Source: Flavobacterium oncorhynchi
GTDB taxonomy: Bacteria > Bacteroidota > Bacteroidia > Flavobacteriales > Flavobacteriaceae
Length of the DNA: 64,000 bases
NCBI RefSeq assembly: GCF_002217355.1
Contig: NZ_MUHA01000028.1
Coordinates: forward strand, 1-64,000
Reading direction: 5' to 3'
Shown here: piece by piece, positions 33,897 through 44,016 of the stretch
How the letters are laid out: every line of letters starts with the position of its first letter
Position numbering within the stretch: the stretch's first letter is position 1
The notes under the pieces: model-generated
The model's input: only the letters and a program-made list of their open reading frames with translations
The model's database searches: none
Told to the model about the DNA's origin: nothing
Made by a program: the position numbers and the translations under genes

Positions 33897-34649
33897 ATGA
33901 GAATTTTGATTATTGAAGATGAGAGTATTAATGCCAGTCGACTTAAAAGACTCTTAGAAGAATTAGAACCCAATTGTGAGATCCTTGCTATTATTGATAC
34001 CGTTGAAGGGGCTGTAAAGTGGCTTCGCGCAAACGAAAAACCGGATTTAATAACCATGGATATTCGACTGGCAGATGGAATCAGTTTTTCTATTTTTGAA
34101 GAAATAAAAATTACAAGTCCTGTTATTTTTACCACGGCTTACGATGAATATGCGGTAAGAGCCTTTAAGGTTAACAGTATCGATTATTTGATGAAACCTA
34201 TTGATAAGAGCGAACTGGAATTTGCGTTGCAAAAGTTTAAAAAACTATCTAAATCTGACAGTAATATTGATATTGCCGAAATTTTAAAAGGTTTTTTAAA
34301 TAAACCGAATTTTCGTCTTCGCTTTTTAGTAACGCATCGTGACGGCTACAAAAGTGTGAATGTTACCGATATTGATTTTATCTATTCCGAATTTAAAACA
34401 TCAAATTTGGTTTTAAAATCGGAAATGGTGATTCCAATTCCACAAACAATGGAAGAATTGGAGCAGGAACTTGATCCAGATGTTTTTTTTCGTGCCAACA
34501 GGCAGTTTTTCATACGTGCCGAAAGCATAAAATCGATCGCTAATTATTTTAATGCCAAACTTAAAATTCAGTTAAAAGCTGATCCAGAGCGCGAAGTAAT
34601 TATAAGCCGCGAAAAAGCACCCTATTTTAAACAATGGATGGATCGATAG
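33897..34649 (+). CDS. LytTR family response regulator
   Basis: 250 residues. Receiver domain 1-115 with acidic pocket ILIIEDES, phospho-acceptor Asp55 in LITMDIRLADG, Thr in VIFTTAYDEYAV and Lys in DYLMKPIDK. LytTR DNA-binding domain about 140-250 (FLVTHRDGYKSVNVTDIDFI, FFRANRQFFI). It starts five bases after the kinase stop, so they are one operon. The next genes on the strand, about 500 bases on, form an RND pump operon and are the obvious candidate target. Confidence 0.94.
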   Translation: MRILIIEDESINASRLKRLLEELEPNCEILAIIDTVEGAVKWLRANEKPDLITMDIRLADGISFSIFEEIKITSPVIFTTAYDEYAVRAFKVNSIDYLMKPIDKSELEFALQKFKKLSKSDSNIDIAEILKGFLNKPNFRLRFLVTHRDGYKSVNVTDIDFIYSEFKTSNLVLKSEMVIPIPQTMEELEQELDPDVFFRANRQFFIRAESIKSIANYFNAKLKIQLKADPEREVIISREKAPYFKQWMDR

Positions 34650-35158
34650 GAAAGGTTTAAAGATGAAAAGGCTCAAAGCGACAAAGTTTTTTTATTTTTT
34701 TGATGAAAAGCTCTTTTTTTTATTTTTTCCTCCGTCAGGAGAACAAAATCGGTGCTAAAAATCCTTTAATCTGCGGTAAAAAAAACTTTGCGACATAATA
34801 TTGCTAGTGCATTATTAAATCTGCTAAAATCTGCATAATCTGCGTGAAAAATAGAATCTTTTCAATCCTTTAATTCTATCTAACTCTTTTGAAGTTTTTT
34901 GTAATAGGCTTAAAATTATATGTCTATTTCTAGTTGCTGAGAAAAATCGTTGTGATTTAACCTTCTTTCAAAATAATTATAAAAAAGCCTTTCTATAGCG
35001 TATAATCCTATAGCATAAGGTTTTTTTTATGCGCTATTATTTGGGTAGACTTACGTCTTCGTTTCAGTATCGAAAAATTCCGTTTGGGTAAGTTTATCCC
35101 GTAAAAAGGCTCTTTTGAGTTGTTAATTTGCTGTCAAATTTCAGGTAATTCATTTAAA
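34650..35158. other. Intergenic leader of the RND operon with repeated blocks
   Basis: About 510 bases. Contains A/T-rich degenerate repeats of 'atctgc' and 'aactttgcgac' type (34755-34850), common in this kind of genome, and a TTTTTTTT run after an imperfect stem (34983-35030). Near the adaptor start TTTGGGTA occurs at 35040 and 35083, 43 bases apart, followed by similar trailing bases (GACTTA, AGTTTA). These could be LytTR-type direct-repeat sites. No full promoter seen. Confidence 0.4.
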
Positions 35159-36304
35159 ATGAAAAGTAAAATGACAAAACAGTTTTTTAAGAATAATAAA
35201 GCAATTGGCAGGATTGCAGTTTTATTGATAATCATTTCTTTCTCTTCGTGTGGGAAAAGTGCAGATGCGCAGATGGCGCCTCCAAAACCAGAAGTTGACT
35301 TTTTACAGACCAGTTCCGTAACAGGTGATGTCGAAAAAAAATATCCTGGAACAGTCGAAGGTACTGTAAACGTTGATATAAAAGCGCAAGTATCAGGTTA
35401 TCTTGAAGCTATCTATGTTAAAGAAGGAGATTATGTAAACAAAGGACAATCTCTTTTTAAAATTAAAGGCGACATATATGCCGAGCAGGTAAACAACAGT
35501 TATGCCGCCTATAAAAGCGCTTTGGCAAACCAAGCCAATGCAAAGCTGGAAGTAGAAAAAATCAAACCGCTTGTTGAAGGAAAAGTTTTTTCTGATATGC
35601 AGTTAAAAACAGCGCAAGCCACTTACGAAGCGGCGACAGCACAAGTAGCACAAGCTAAGGCGGCTTTAGGATCATCAAAGTTAAATGCCGATTTCTCTTT
35701 GATTAAAGCTCCTGTAAGCGGTTATATTAGTCGTATTCCAAATCGTATAGGAAATTTAGTTACACCAAACGATGCAGTTCCTTTGACTACGCTCTCAGAA
35801 ATTAACAATGTATTTGTTTATTTTTCGTTGACAGAAGCCGATTATCTGGCTTTCTCAAAAGATTCAAAAAGCGATCAAACAGTAAGTTTGATTATGGCCG
35901 ATGACAGCCCGTACGATCAAAAAGGGAAACTAGAAGTTGCCAGTGGAAATATTGATCGTGCAACAGGTACAATTGCTTTAAAAGCCATTTTCCCAAACCC
36001 GAAAAAAGAATTACGTTCTGGAGGTTCCGCAAGAGTGGTATTGAACAAAAGTTTATCATCAGTAATTACAGTTCCAATGGCAAGTGTAAAAGACATTCAG
36101 GATAAATTTTTCGTTTTTGTTTTGAAAGAAGGAAACAAAGTTGCCATGGTTCCTATTGAAATTGCAGGAAGCGCCGGAGTAGATTACTTCGTAAAATCAG
36201 GTTTAAAATCGGGAGACAAAGTAGCTTTAAATTCTATCGATGTGCTTTACGATAATATGGAAGTAGTTCCAAAAATCGCTGGTAAAGCCATAAGCAGTAA
36301 ATAA
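35159..36304 (+). CDS. RND efflux membrane fusion (adaptor) lipoprotein
   Basis: 382 residues from the ATG at 35159 (MKSKMTKQFF); the frame is open from 35120. Signal peptide with lipobox IISFSSCGK (Cys about 32). Barrel-sandwich halves (about 75-110 with VKEGDYVNKGQSLFKI, and 205-225 with IKAPVSGYISRI) bracket a coiled-coil hairpin (about 110-200), followed by beta-barrel and membrane-proximal domains, as in AcrA/MexA. It links the inner-membrane pump to the outer-membrane channel. First gene of a three-gene operon. Confidence 0.95.
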   Translation: MKSKMTKQFFKNNKAIGRIAVLLIIISFSSCGKSADAQMAPPKPEVDFLQTSSVTGDVEKKYPGTVEGTVNVDIKAQVSGYLEAIYVKEGDYVNKGQSLFKIKGDIYAEQVNNSYAAYKSALANQANAKLEVEKIKPLVEGKVFSDMQLKTAQATYEAATAQVAQAKAALGSSKLNADFSLIKAPVSGYISRIPNRIGNLVTPNDAVPLTTLSEINNVFVYFSLTEADYLAFSKDSKSDQTVSLIMADDSPYDQKGKLEVASGNIDRATGTIALKAIFPNPKKELRSGGSARVVLNKSLSSVITVPMASVKDIQDKFFVFVLKEGNKVAMVPIEIAGSAGVDYFVKSGLKSGDKVALNSIDVLYDNMEVVPKIAGKAISSK

Positions 36305-36335
36305 TATTTGATTTAAACTTATAATAACATTTTCC

Positions 36336-39300
36336 ATGTTAAAGAAAATAATAGACAGGCCAGTATTGGCCACAGTTATCTCTATTGTATTGGTAATCTT
36401 GGGGATCATTGGTCTTACCAGATTATCTGTGACGAGATTTCCTGATATTTCGCCGCCGACTGTAATGGTAAGCGGTACGTACCCAGGAGGAAATAGTGAA
36501 ACCGTTATTCGTTCAGTGGTAACCCCATTAGAGGAACAAATTAACGGAGTTGAAAATATGGAGTACATAAAATCTACTGCCAGTAACGATGGATCTTTTT
36601 CGATCAGCGTTATTTTTAAACAAGGCGTAGATCCAGATCAGGCTGCGGTAAATGTACAGAACAGAGTGCAGCAAGCGACACCAAAATTACCGCAGGAAGT
36701 TGTTCGTATGGGACTTACGACCTCGAAACAGCAAAATAGTATGATTGTTATCTTCAACTTATATACAGAAGATAATGCTAAATATGACGAGTTGTTTTTG
36801 CAGAATTATGCCAATATCAACTTAGTGCCTCAAATGAAACGTGTTCCGGGTGTTGGACAGGTTCAAATTTTTGGACAGAAAGATTATTCGATGCGAATCT
36901 GGCTGGATCCGCGTAAAATGGCAAATGCAGGTTTAGTTCCTTCAGATGTTACGCAGGCTATTGCAGATCAAAGTTTAGAATCGGCTCCGGGAAAATTAGG
37001 AGAAGAATCTAAAGCAGCCTTAGAATATGTAATTCGTTACAAAGGAAAAAAGAATAAACCAGAGCAGTATGAAAATATTGTCGTTAAAAATAACGGAAGC
37101 AATGTTCTAAGATTAAAAGATGTTGCGCGAGTAGAATTTGGTTCTATTTCTTATAGTGGAGATAACAAATCGAACAGTAAAAATGCGGTTACAATGGCAA
37201 TTTTACAGACTTCGGGTTCTAATGCAAACGATATTGAAATCGGGATTAATAAAGAAGTAGAGCGATTATCGAAGTCTTTTCCTCCCGGTATTAAATATGT
37301 GAACGTAATGAGTACTAAAGAACGTCTGGATGAAGCTACCGGACAGGTGAAATCGACTTTGTTTGAAGCTTTTATTCTGGTATTTATCGTCGTGTTTATA
37401 TTCCTGCAAGACATTCGCTCGACGATAATTCCTGCTATTGCAGTGCCAGTGGCGATTGTTGGAACTTTTTTCTTCTTGTTGGTTTTCGGATTTACCATCA
37501 ACATTCTAACACTCTTTGCGTTGGTTTTGGCCATCGGAATTGTAGTGGATGATGCTATTGTTGTGGTTGAAGCTGTTCACAGTAAAATGGAAGAGGATGC
37601 AGGAATTTCAGCCAAAGAAGCTACTCATGGGGCAATGGCAGAAATTACTGGAGCTGTTGTTTCGATTACTCTAGTCATGTCGGCCGTATTTATTCCAATT
37701 GGTTTTATGACAGGATCTTCGGGGATATTCTATAAACAATTTGCCTATACATTGGCAATTGCGATTATTATTTCAGCAGTAAATGCCTTGACTTTAACTC
37801 CTGCATTATGTGCACTTTTGCTTAAAAATCATGGAGATAAACATGGAAATAACGAGCATAAGACCAGTTTTAAAGACCGTTTTTTTGTTGGATTCAATAC
37901 AAGTTTCAACAATTTTACTGGAAGATACATTAAAGGGGTTCGTTTCCTTATCGGAAGAAAATGGATCGCAGCAGGATTGGTTACTGGAATAACAGCTCTT
38001 GCAGTTTACATGATGATGTCTACACCAAAAAGTTTTGTTCCGCTTGAAGATGACGGCTTTATGGTTTATAGTTTATCAATGCCGCCGGGAACCGCACTTG
38101 ATCGTACTACAGAAGTAGTGCAGAGAATGGAAAAAATATTAGAATCAGAAAAAGCGATTGATGTCAATACCAGTATTACTGGATTTAATATTTTGAGTAA
38201 CAGTTCCAGTACCGCATACGGATTAGGATTTATTAAATTAAAACCTAAAAAAGAAAGAGGTGAAGTTAAAGATATCGATGAAATTTTGAACAGTGTAACG
38301 GCTAAATTATCCAAAATCAAAGAAGGTTCGATTATGGTATTCAGGATGCCGCCTGTTGAAGGATTTGGTGTAACAAGTGGTGCCGAAATTGTATTGCAGG
38401 ACAGAATGGCAAGAAGTCCAGAAGCTTTAAAAGCAATGTCAGATAAAGTGATCGGACAGATTATGCAGCAACCCGGAGTTCAATATGCCTATACGACTTT
38501 TAGAGCCGATTATCCGCAGCTGGAATTGGAAGTTGATGAAGACAAAGCCCGCCAGATGGGAGTGAATGTGAAAGAGCTGTTAGGAAATATTCAAACGTAT
38601 TTTGCGGGAGATCAATCATCAGATTTTACAAGATTTGGTAAGTTTTACAGAGTAAATGTAAAAGCCGATGGAATATTCAGAATGGATCAAGATGCCTTTA
38701 ATGAGATTTTCGTTAGAAATGCAGATATGCAGATGGTTCCTGTAAAATCAATTGTAAAATTCCATAAAGTGTACGGACCAGAATCGGTCAACCGTTACAA
38801 CCTTTACAATTCGGTAAATATTACTGCCATGGCATTACCAGGTTACAGTAACGGTCAGATTATGGGAAATTTAGAAAAGGTTTTGGATAAACTTCCTTCT
38901 GATTACAGTTACGAATGGACAGGTTTAAGTTTGGAAGAAAAAGCAGGAGGAAATCAAACCGTTGCCATTTTCGGATTATGTCTGTTGTTTGTATTCTTTT
39001 TATTAGCAGCACAATACGAAAGTTATTTATTACCGTTGGCGGTTTTACTTTCAATTCCAACAGGAATATTGGGTGCTTTTGCCGGAGTAAAAGCAGTTGG
39101 GTTAGATAACAACATTTATGTTCAGGTCGGACTCATTATGCTTGTGGGACTTCTCGCCAAAAACGCCATTTTGATTGTGGAGTTTGCATTGCAAAGACGT
39201 TTATCAGGTTTAAGTATTGTTGAAGCGGCAATTGAAGGAGCAAGATCAAGGCTGCGACCAATTATTATGACATCATTGGCCTTTATTGTAGGTATGATTC

Positions 39301-39491
39301 CTTTGATGTTTGCTTCTGGAGGAACTGCAGTTGGGAACAGATCGATTAGTGTCAGTGCTTCAATTGGGATGTTGAGCGGTGTTATTTTAGGAATTTTTGT
39401 AATTCCGCTGCTTTTTATCGTATTCCAATATTTACAGGAAAAAGTATCCGGTAAGAAAGTTACGGTGCAAGTTCAAACTATAAAAGAATAA
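36336..39491 (+). CDS. RND multidrug efflux transporter (HAE-1 family)
   Basis: 1051 residues, twelve membrane helices with two big periplasmic loops (about 33-340 and 560-870). Signature proton-relay pair Asp-Asp in GIVVDDAIVVVEAVHS (TM4), and helix 10 with LMLVGLLAKNAILIVEFAL. N-terminal FPDISPPTVMVSGTYPGG is the classic porter entrance. Homologue of AcrB/MexB, expelling hydrophobic compounds by proton antiport. Starts 31 bases after the adaptor gene and is followed two bases later by the channel gene. Confidence 0.96.
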   Translation: MLKKIIDRPVLATVISIVLVILGIIGLTRLSVTRFPDISPPTVMVSGTYPGGNSETVIRSVVTPLEEQINGVENMEYIKSTASNDGSFSISVIFKQGVDPDQAAVNVQNRVQQATPKLPQEVVRMGLTTSKQQNSMIVIFNLYTEDNAKYDELFLQNYANINLVPQMKRVPGVGQVQIFGQKDYSMRIWLDPRKMANAGLVPSDVTQAIADQSLESAPGKLGEESKAALEYVIRYKGKKNKPEQYENIVVKNNGSNVLRLKDVARVEFGSISYSGDNKSNSKNAVTMAILQTSGSNANDIEIGINKEVERLSKSFPPGIKYVNVMSTKERLDEATGQVKSTLFEAFILVFIVVFIFLQDIRSTIIPAIAVPVAIVGTFFFLLVFGFTINILTLFALVLAIGIVVDDAIVVVEAVHSKMEEDAGISAKEATHGAMAEITGAVVSITLVMSAVFIPIGFMTGSSGIFYKQFAYTLAIAIIISAVNALTLTPALCALLLKNHGDKHGNNEHKTSFKDRFFVGFNTSFNNFTGRYIKGVRFLIGRKWIAAGLVTGITALAVYMMMSTPKSFVPLEDDGFMVYSLSMPPGTALDRTTEVVQRMEKILESEKAIDVNTSITGFNILSNSSSTAYGLGFIKLKPKKERGEVKDIDEILNSVTAKLSKIKEGSIMVFRMPPVEGFGVTSGAEIVLQDRMARSPEALKAMSDKVIGQIMQQPGVQYAYTTFRADYPQLELEVDEDKARQMGVNVKELLGNIQTYFAGDQSSDFTRFGKFYRVNVKADGIFRMDQDAFNEIFVRNADMQMVPVKSIVKFHKVYGPESVNRYNLYNSVNITAMALPGYSNGQIMGNLEKVLDKLPSDYSYEWTGLSLEEKAGGNQTVAIFGLCLLFVFFLLAAQYESYLLPLAVLLSIPTGILGAFAGVKAVGLDNNIYVQVGLIMLVGLLAKNAILIVEFALQRRLSGLSIVEAAIEGARSRLRPIIMTSLAFIVGMIPLMFASGGTAVGNRSISVSASIGMLSGVILGIFVIPLLFIVFQYLQEKVSGKKVTVQVQTIKE

Positions 39492-39493
39492 TA

Positions 39494-40903
39494 ATGAAAA
39501 CACTATATAAAATTGGAATGGTTTTACTTACCGGAACGCTCATGACATCATGTGTGGTAGGAAAAAAATATTCCCGTACAGATTTACAAGCGCCGGAAAA
39601 ATACCGTGAAGAAATTGCGGTTACCGCCGACACGGTTTTACTGCCGTGGAAAAATTATTATAAAGATCCTTTGTTGGTTAATTTGATTGAAAAAGCACTC
39701 GTTAAAAACAACGAGGTGCTTATTGCAGTCAAAAGTATGGAACAGCTTGATCTTGCTTACAAGCAAGCCAAGTTGTCCTTACTTCCAACACTTGATTTTG
39801 ATGCAGGAACAAGCCGTTCCTACCTTTCAAAGAATTCGTTAAACGGATCTTTAAGTTCACAGTTTACGAGTAAAGATTATATGGACGATTATAACGCTTC
39901 TTTAAAAATGTCTTGGGAAGTTGATATTTGGGGAAAAGCAGCCATGCAGAAAAGAGATGCAAAAGCGACTTATTTTGCGCAGAAAGAAAACCTGTCTGCT
40001 TTAAAAACAAGAATTATTGTTCAAGTGGCACAATCGTATTACAATCTTTTAGGATTGGATGAACAATTGAAAATTGCTGAAAAGAATATTGAATTAAGTG
40101 ACAATACACTTAAAATGATGAAACTGCAGTATAATTCGGGTTCTATAAGCTCTTTGGCAGTAAATCAAACTGAGGCTCAGAAAAAAACGGCAGAATTGCT
40201 CGTTCCTTTAGCAAAAGCCAATATAGCTGTTCAGGAAAATGCCTTGCAGATTTTGTGTGGCGAATATCCAAACACAATAGAGCGTTCAGGAAACTTAAAT
40301 GTTGATGAATTTGCTTTCAAGATGCCATCAGGAATTCCAGCTTCACTTTTAAGCCGAAGACCCGATGTAAAAGCGAGTGAGTATGCAGTTATGTCGGCAA
40401 CAGCAAAAACAGGTTTAGCTAAAGCCACCATGTATCCAACGCTGAGTTTAAGTCCGTCAATTGGAATCAATTCATTTGAGTTTGATACTTGGTTTAATTT
40501 TCCCGGATCAGTTACAAAAAATATAGCAGCGAATCTGGCACAGCCTATTTTTCAGAAAAAAGCTTTAAGAACAGCTTACGAGGTTGCCGTTTTAGAACAG
40601 GAAAAAGCAGTTGTATCGTTTAAGCAATCTTTTATTACTGCTGTTGGTGAAGTTTCAGACGCCATGTCAAGATTGAAATATGCTGACGAGCGTATTGAAT
40701 TGGCTCAAGAAAAAGCGGCTTCTTTAGACAAAGCTACTGCTGATGCTTCCCTTTTATATAAAAGCGGAATGGCAAATTATCTTGAAATTATAGCAGCTCA
40801 AAACAGTGCATTGCAAAATGATCTAGATTTGGTCACTATAAAATTGGAAAGATTAAATGCGTCCGTAAACCTTTATCGTGCTTTAGGCGGAGGAGTGGAG
40901 TAA
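39494..40903 (+). CDS. RND efflux outer membrane lipoprotein (NodT/OprM type)
   Basis: 469 residues. Lipobox cysteine (LTGTLMTSC, about Cys20). Two OEP repeats with the usual signatures: WKNYYKDPLLVNLIEKALVKNNE at the start, SLLSRRPDVKASEYAVMSAT in the second half, and the terminal LNASVNLYRALGGGVE. It forms the outer-membrane exit channel for the pump. It starts two bases after the transporter stop. Confidence 0.95.
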   Translation: MKTLYKIGMVLLTGTLMTSCVVGKKYSRTDLQAPEKYREEIAVTADTVLLPWKNYYKDPLLVNLIEKALVKNNEVLIAVKSMEQLDLAYKQAKLSLLPTLDFDAGTSRSYLSKNSLNGSLSSQFTSKDYMDDYNASLKMSWEVDIWGKAAMQKRDAKATYFAQKENLSALKTRIIVQVAQSYYNLLGLDEQLKIAEKNIELSDNTLKMMKLQYNSGSISSLAVNQTEAQKKTAELLVPLAKANIAVQENALQILCGEYPNTIERSGNLNVDEFAFKMPSGIPASLLSRRPDVKASEYAVMSATAKTGLAKATMYPTLSLSPSIGINSFEFDTWFNFPGSVTKNIAANLAQPIFQKKALRTAYEVAVLEQEKAVVSFKQSFITAVGEVSDAMSRLKYADERIELAQEKAASLDKATADASLLYKSGMANYLEIIAAQNSALQNDLDLVTIKLERLNASVNLYRALGGGVE

Positions 40904-40918
40904 ACTCCAAATAGAATT

Positions 40919-40962
40919 AATTCATCATCTCTATCAAGACAGATTGAGATGATGAATTTTTG
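40919..40962 (+). terminator. Rho-independent terminator of the first RND operon
   Basis: AATTCATCATCTC (40919-40931) pairs with GAGATGATGAATT (40946-40958) and runs into TTTTTG. Confidence 0.85.
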
Positions 40963-41006
40963 TATGTTAAAGAAAAAAAAAGTCAACTATAATTAAACTT
41001 TTTCAA

Positions 41007-41384
41007 TTAGTCTGTGATTAATTTGAATTTTACAGGTTGAAAAAAGATATTTGAATTTTTCTCAAAATAAATTCCATTTTCGTTTTCATCAAATTTTACT
41101 TTGTAATTATGAATTATGGTAGTTTGTGCAATGATATTGATCTGGTAAGTATCTCCAATTTTATTTGCTTTGGATATATCTTGAACAATACCATTAATCA
41201 CAACCGATTTAGGAACAACAGCAGTGTCATTTAATTTAAAACTAACTATATATCCTCTTTCATTATTGCTTTTATAACTTTTATACGTTTGATTTTTAAT
41301 ATCTAAAAGTTGTCTTGAACAAGAAAGAAAAAAAAGTCCAAAAGAAAATAATAAAAAGACGGCTTTAGGGATACTATTTTTCAT
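41007..41384 (-). CDS. Small lipoprotein of unknown function
   Basis: 125 residues with a lipoprotein signal peptide (FGLFFLSCSRQ, Cys about 22). The mature part is all-beta in character (GYIVSFKLNDTAVVPKSVVING, TYQINIIAQTTIIHNYKVKF). No catalytic motif. Divergent from the S41 protease gene with only 54 bases between the starts. Confidence 0.7.
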   Translation of the reverse strand: MKNSIPKAVFLLFSFGLFFLSCSRQLLDIKNQTYKSYKSNNERGYIVSFKLNDTAVVPKSVVINGIVQDISKANKIGDTYQINIIAQTTIIHNYKVKFDENENGIYFEKNSNIFFQPVKFKLITD

Positions 41385-41438
41385 AATTTTAGCGTTTTAC
41401 ACCTACAAAATTAACTTAAATTAAACGATTGAAAAATA

Positions 41439-42938
41439 ATGAAATTAAAACATATTGTTAAGACATTACTGGTAGGATTGGTTTTTACAGCTTGCAGCAA
41501 GGATTCTGATTCTGACGCTAAAGAAGCTACAGTTACCAAGCCAGACGAGATTAACAACTTTGTTTGGAAAGCTATGAATTCTTGGTACTACTGGCAGCCC
41601 AACGTTGCCAATTTGTCCGATGACAAAATCACTTCTACCGAAGTATATAACAATTTAGTCAACGGAAAAACTCCCGATGCGCTTTTTTATTCACTTCTAT
41701 ATCAAAGAGGAACTGTCGATAGATTTTCTTGGATTGAAAACAGTAATGAGATAGTGCGTGTTTCAAAAATTGCAGAAGTCGAAAAAAAAGGTGGTTTTAA
41801 TTTCGCAATCTACCCTAAAGATGCATCCAATACAAATTTGGTAGCCTTAATTAACTACGTTGTACCTAATTCACCAGCAGCTTTGGCAGGATTGAAAAGA
41901 GGCGACGTTATTACAAAAGTAAATGGAAGCCAGCTTACTTCAAGCAATTATGACCAACTAGAAAACGCACAATTGACAATTACTTTGGCGGCAAGCGTGC
42001 AATTTTCAAGCGGTGGTTTAGTAACCACAGACAAAACAGGAACTGTGAGTGTATCAAAAGCCGAAATTGATGAAAATCCAATTGCTTATTACGAAAAGAA
42101 AGAATACGGAGCAAAGAATATTGGTTATCTGGTTTTTAATGGTTTTAAATCTGATTATAATGATGAACTCAATTTGGCTTTCGCGAAAATGCAATTGGAT
42201 GGAATTAACGAATTGATTTTAGATTTAAGATACAATGGAGGCGGTTCATTAGAAACGGCAGTTGCTCTGGCTCAAATGATTAATGGCAGTTTTACCAATA
42301 AACCATATATTTATTTAGACTTCAATAATAAACACAATAGTGAAGACGGCTATGAAAATCTTTCCGAAAAAGTAAACATTTTTAACTTGGTTGATAACAA
42401 ACCAACTTTTCAGAGAGAAGAAAGTATAAACAGCCTTGCTTTGACAAAAATATATGTGTTGGTAAGTTTTCAAACCGCTTCTGCCAGCGAGCTCACAATA
42501 CAATGTCTAAAAAAATATATTAACGTAATCACAATAGGCGAAGAAACCGTTGGTAAATTTGTTGGCTCAAACACACTATACGATTCTCCTGCTAGTGATT
42601 ATACGTCCTATGCCAATCGAAGCACTAAACACAAATGGCAATTGCAACCCATTACTTTTTCATATTACAATAAAGACAAAGACGCAAATCCAGCGAAAAT
42701 TGTACCTGATTACGAAATCAATCCTTATAGTACTTTCTTAAACCTGGTTGAATTTGGAAACGTAAAAGATCCTTATTTGAATAAAGCTCTCGAATTAATT
42801 ACAGGCCAAACTATTCGAACTACAGCAAAAACTACAAATTCTTCTGTTTTATTAAATATTGACAATCTTGCTGCATTCAACCCTACAAATACAGCCAAAG
42901 GTTTATATATAGAAGATTTTAAAAGATTGAAAAAATAA
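41439..42938 (+). CDS. S41 family peptidase lipoprotein with PDZ domain
   Basis: 499 residues. Lipobox FTACSK (Cys19), N-terminal helical cap (35-95), PDZ domain (about 130-180; SPAALAGLKRGDVITKVNG), then the C-terminal-processing-peptidase core: DLRYNGGGSLETA, the Ser block TASASE (Ser348/Ser350) and GEETVGK with the general-base Lys candidate. Such proteins are periplasmic/outer-membrane-facing carboxyl-terminal proteases in Bacteroidota. Single gene with no terminator found directly behind. Confidence 0.93.
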   Translation: MKLKHIVKTLLVGLVFTACSKDSDSDAKEATVTKPDEINNFVWKAMNSWYYWQPNVANLSDDKITSTEVYNNLVNGKTPDALFYSLLYQRGTVDRFSWIENSNEIVRVSKIAEVEKKGGFNFAIYPKDASNTNLVALINYVVPNSPAALAGLKRGDVITKVNGSQLTSSNYDQLENAQLTITLAASVQFSSGGLVTTDKTGTVSVSKAEIDENPIAYYEKKEYGAKNIGYLVFNGFKSDYNDELNLAFAKMQLDGINELILDLRYNGGGSLETAVALAQMINGSFTNKPYIYLDFNNKHNSEDGYENLSEKVNIFNLVDNKPTFQREESINSLALTKIYVLVSFQTASASELTIQCLKKYINVITIGEETVGKFVGSNTLYDSPASDYTSYANRSTKHKWQLQPITFSYYNKDKDANPAKIVPDYEINPYSTFLNLVEFGNVKDPYLNKALELITGQTIRTTAKTTNSSVLLNIDNLAAFNPTNTAKGLYIEDFKRLKK

Positions 42939-43601
42939 TAAATAGCAACAAACTTAAAAGTCACCTTATTTTCCGCATAAATACATGCCCAGCTCTCCCA
43001 AGAGTTCTTATGAAAAGCTGTGCGGATGTCTCCTGACTTCACGCAATTTTTTGTTCCTTAGAAATTATAAACCAAATAGAAGTCTCCTGACTTTTACGGT
43101 TAGGTCTTATTATTTTCTTAGATTTTTTTTACATTCATGAGAATTATTCTAAGGAAATTAGTTTTAAAGTCAGAGACTTTATGAAGTCTCTGCTTTTCAA
43201 TTGTATTTTTTTTAAATGCACAAAGTCAGAGACATTTGCATAGCATAAAGTAGAACACTTCGGAGAGCGGAGGCCTTTCCATCAGAACTCTTCGGAGAGC
43301 GGGGGATAACCCCTTATTTAATCATGCTTCTAGTACTCTTTTTTTAGCATTTATAAAGTTTTTTCTTTTGTTATTACAAATATGTATTATTTAAGGGTTA
43401 GTTGTTAAAATATTTTAATAATTAATAACGTGTGTAAATTCGCATAAATTCGCATAAGGATTATTTTACTCAATCGTTATATTTGATGAAGTTATCTTAT
43501 TTTCTTTTATATTGAAAAATCAAGTGCACATGGTGGATTGATTAAAAGGATGGTTAAGGAATTTTTAAAATTGATATTTTAACCTTAAATTTTAAAAAAG
43601 T
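42939..43601. other. 660-bp non-coding stretch with repeats before the peptide gene
   Basis: Contains a hairpin at 43171-43192, a 13-base direct repeat CTTCGGAGAGCGG at 43258 and 43290, short copies of AGTCTCCTGACTT (43025-43085 area), repeats of AATTCGCATA (43437 and 43448) and a TATATTTG -7-like box at 43478 about 120 bases before the peptide start. A stem TTAAGG (43554) / CCTTAA (43583) lies just before its ATG. No protein-coding frame seen. Confidence 0.45.
43171..43197 (+). terminator. Possible terminator hairpin
   Basis: CAGAGACTT (43171-43179) pairs with AAGTCTCTG (43184-43192), loop TATG, followed by CTTTTC. No gene ends directly before it, so it may close a non-coding transcript or be part of a repeat. 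Confidence 0.45.
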
Positions 43602-43850
43602 ATGAAACAAATTAAAAAAATGAGCCTTTCTAATATGATTAGCAAGCTGACAAGAAACGAAATGAGGTATGTGATGGCGGGTAGTGGTGATGACGATGTA
43701 CCATGCCCCGCAGAAGGAACTTATACTCCTTGTGACGACAAAACTGTTTGCAAAACGGATGCACATCCAAATTCTTATTGTGCAACAACAAGTTGTAAAA
43801 CTATCAGCGGCACTATTTCATCGTTTAAAAGTTGTAATTATTATGCTTAA
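43602..43850 (+). CDS. Cys-rich peptide precursor with double-glycine-type leader (bacteriocin/RiPP-like)
   Basis: 82 residues. The leader MKQIKKMSLSNMISKLTRNE is basic and amphipathic and ends in MRYVMAGSG (residues 21-29), the L-T/S-R-N-E-M-K-x-V-M-A-G pattern seen in Bacteroidota double-glycine precursors cleaved by C39-type peptidases. The core (about 30-82) opens with DDD and carries six cysteines (35, 44, 50, 60, 65, 78) in a Ser/Thr-rich sequence with a C-terminal NYYA. It is followed by a TlpA-like thioredoxin gene and a broken C39/VKOR-type gene, which is the sort of neighbourhood where such peptides are matured. Product structure and activity are unknown. Confidence 0.75.
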   Translation: MKQIKKMSLSNMISKLTRNEMRYVMAGSGDDDVPCPAEGTYTPCDDKTVCKTDAHPNSYCATTSCKTISGTISSFKSCNYYA

Positions 43851-43857
43851 TCAATAA

Positions 43858-43888
43858 AATTACCTTGAGCCTAATACTCGAGGTAATT
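43858..43888 (+). terminator. Hairpin after the peptide gene
   Basis: AATTACCTTGAG (43858-43869) pairs with CTCGAGGTAATT (43877-43888), one G-T pair, loop CCTAATA. The T tract behind is poor, so it is a transcript end or a stability hairpin that sets the peptide gene apart from the next gene. Confidence 0.55.
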
Positions 43889-44016
43889 AATTTGAACGTG
43901 CTATTATACTTATCGATAATTTTATAATATATTTTAGTAATCTTTTAAGATATATTGGGAAATCACTATTTTATCAAATAATTTTAATACTGGAGTTGTA
44001 TTTAATAAAAATTAAA

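Noticed and set aside
34670..34850. Inverted repeat from GCGACAAAGTTTTT and AAAAACTTTGCGAC
   Set aside because: The ends do not match exactly (TCGC against CGAC) and the region is low-complexity, so it is not called as an element.
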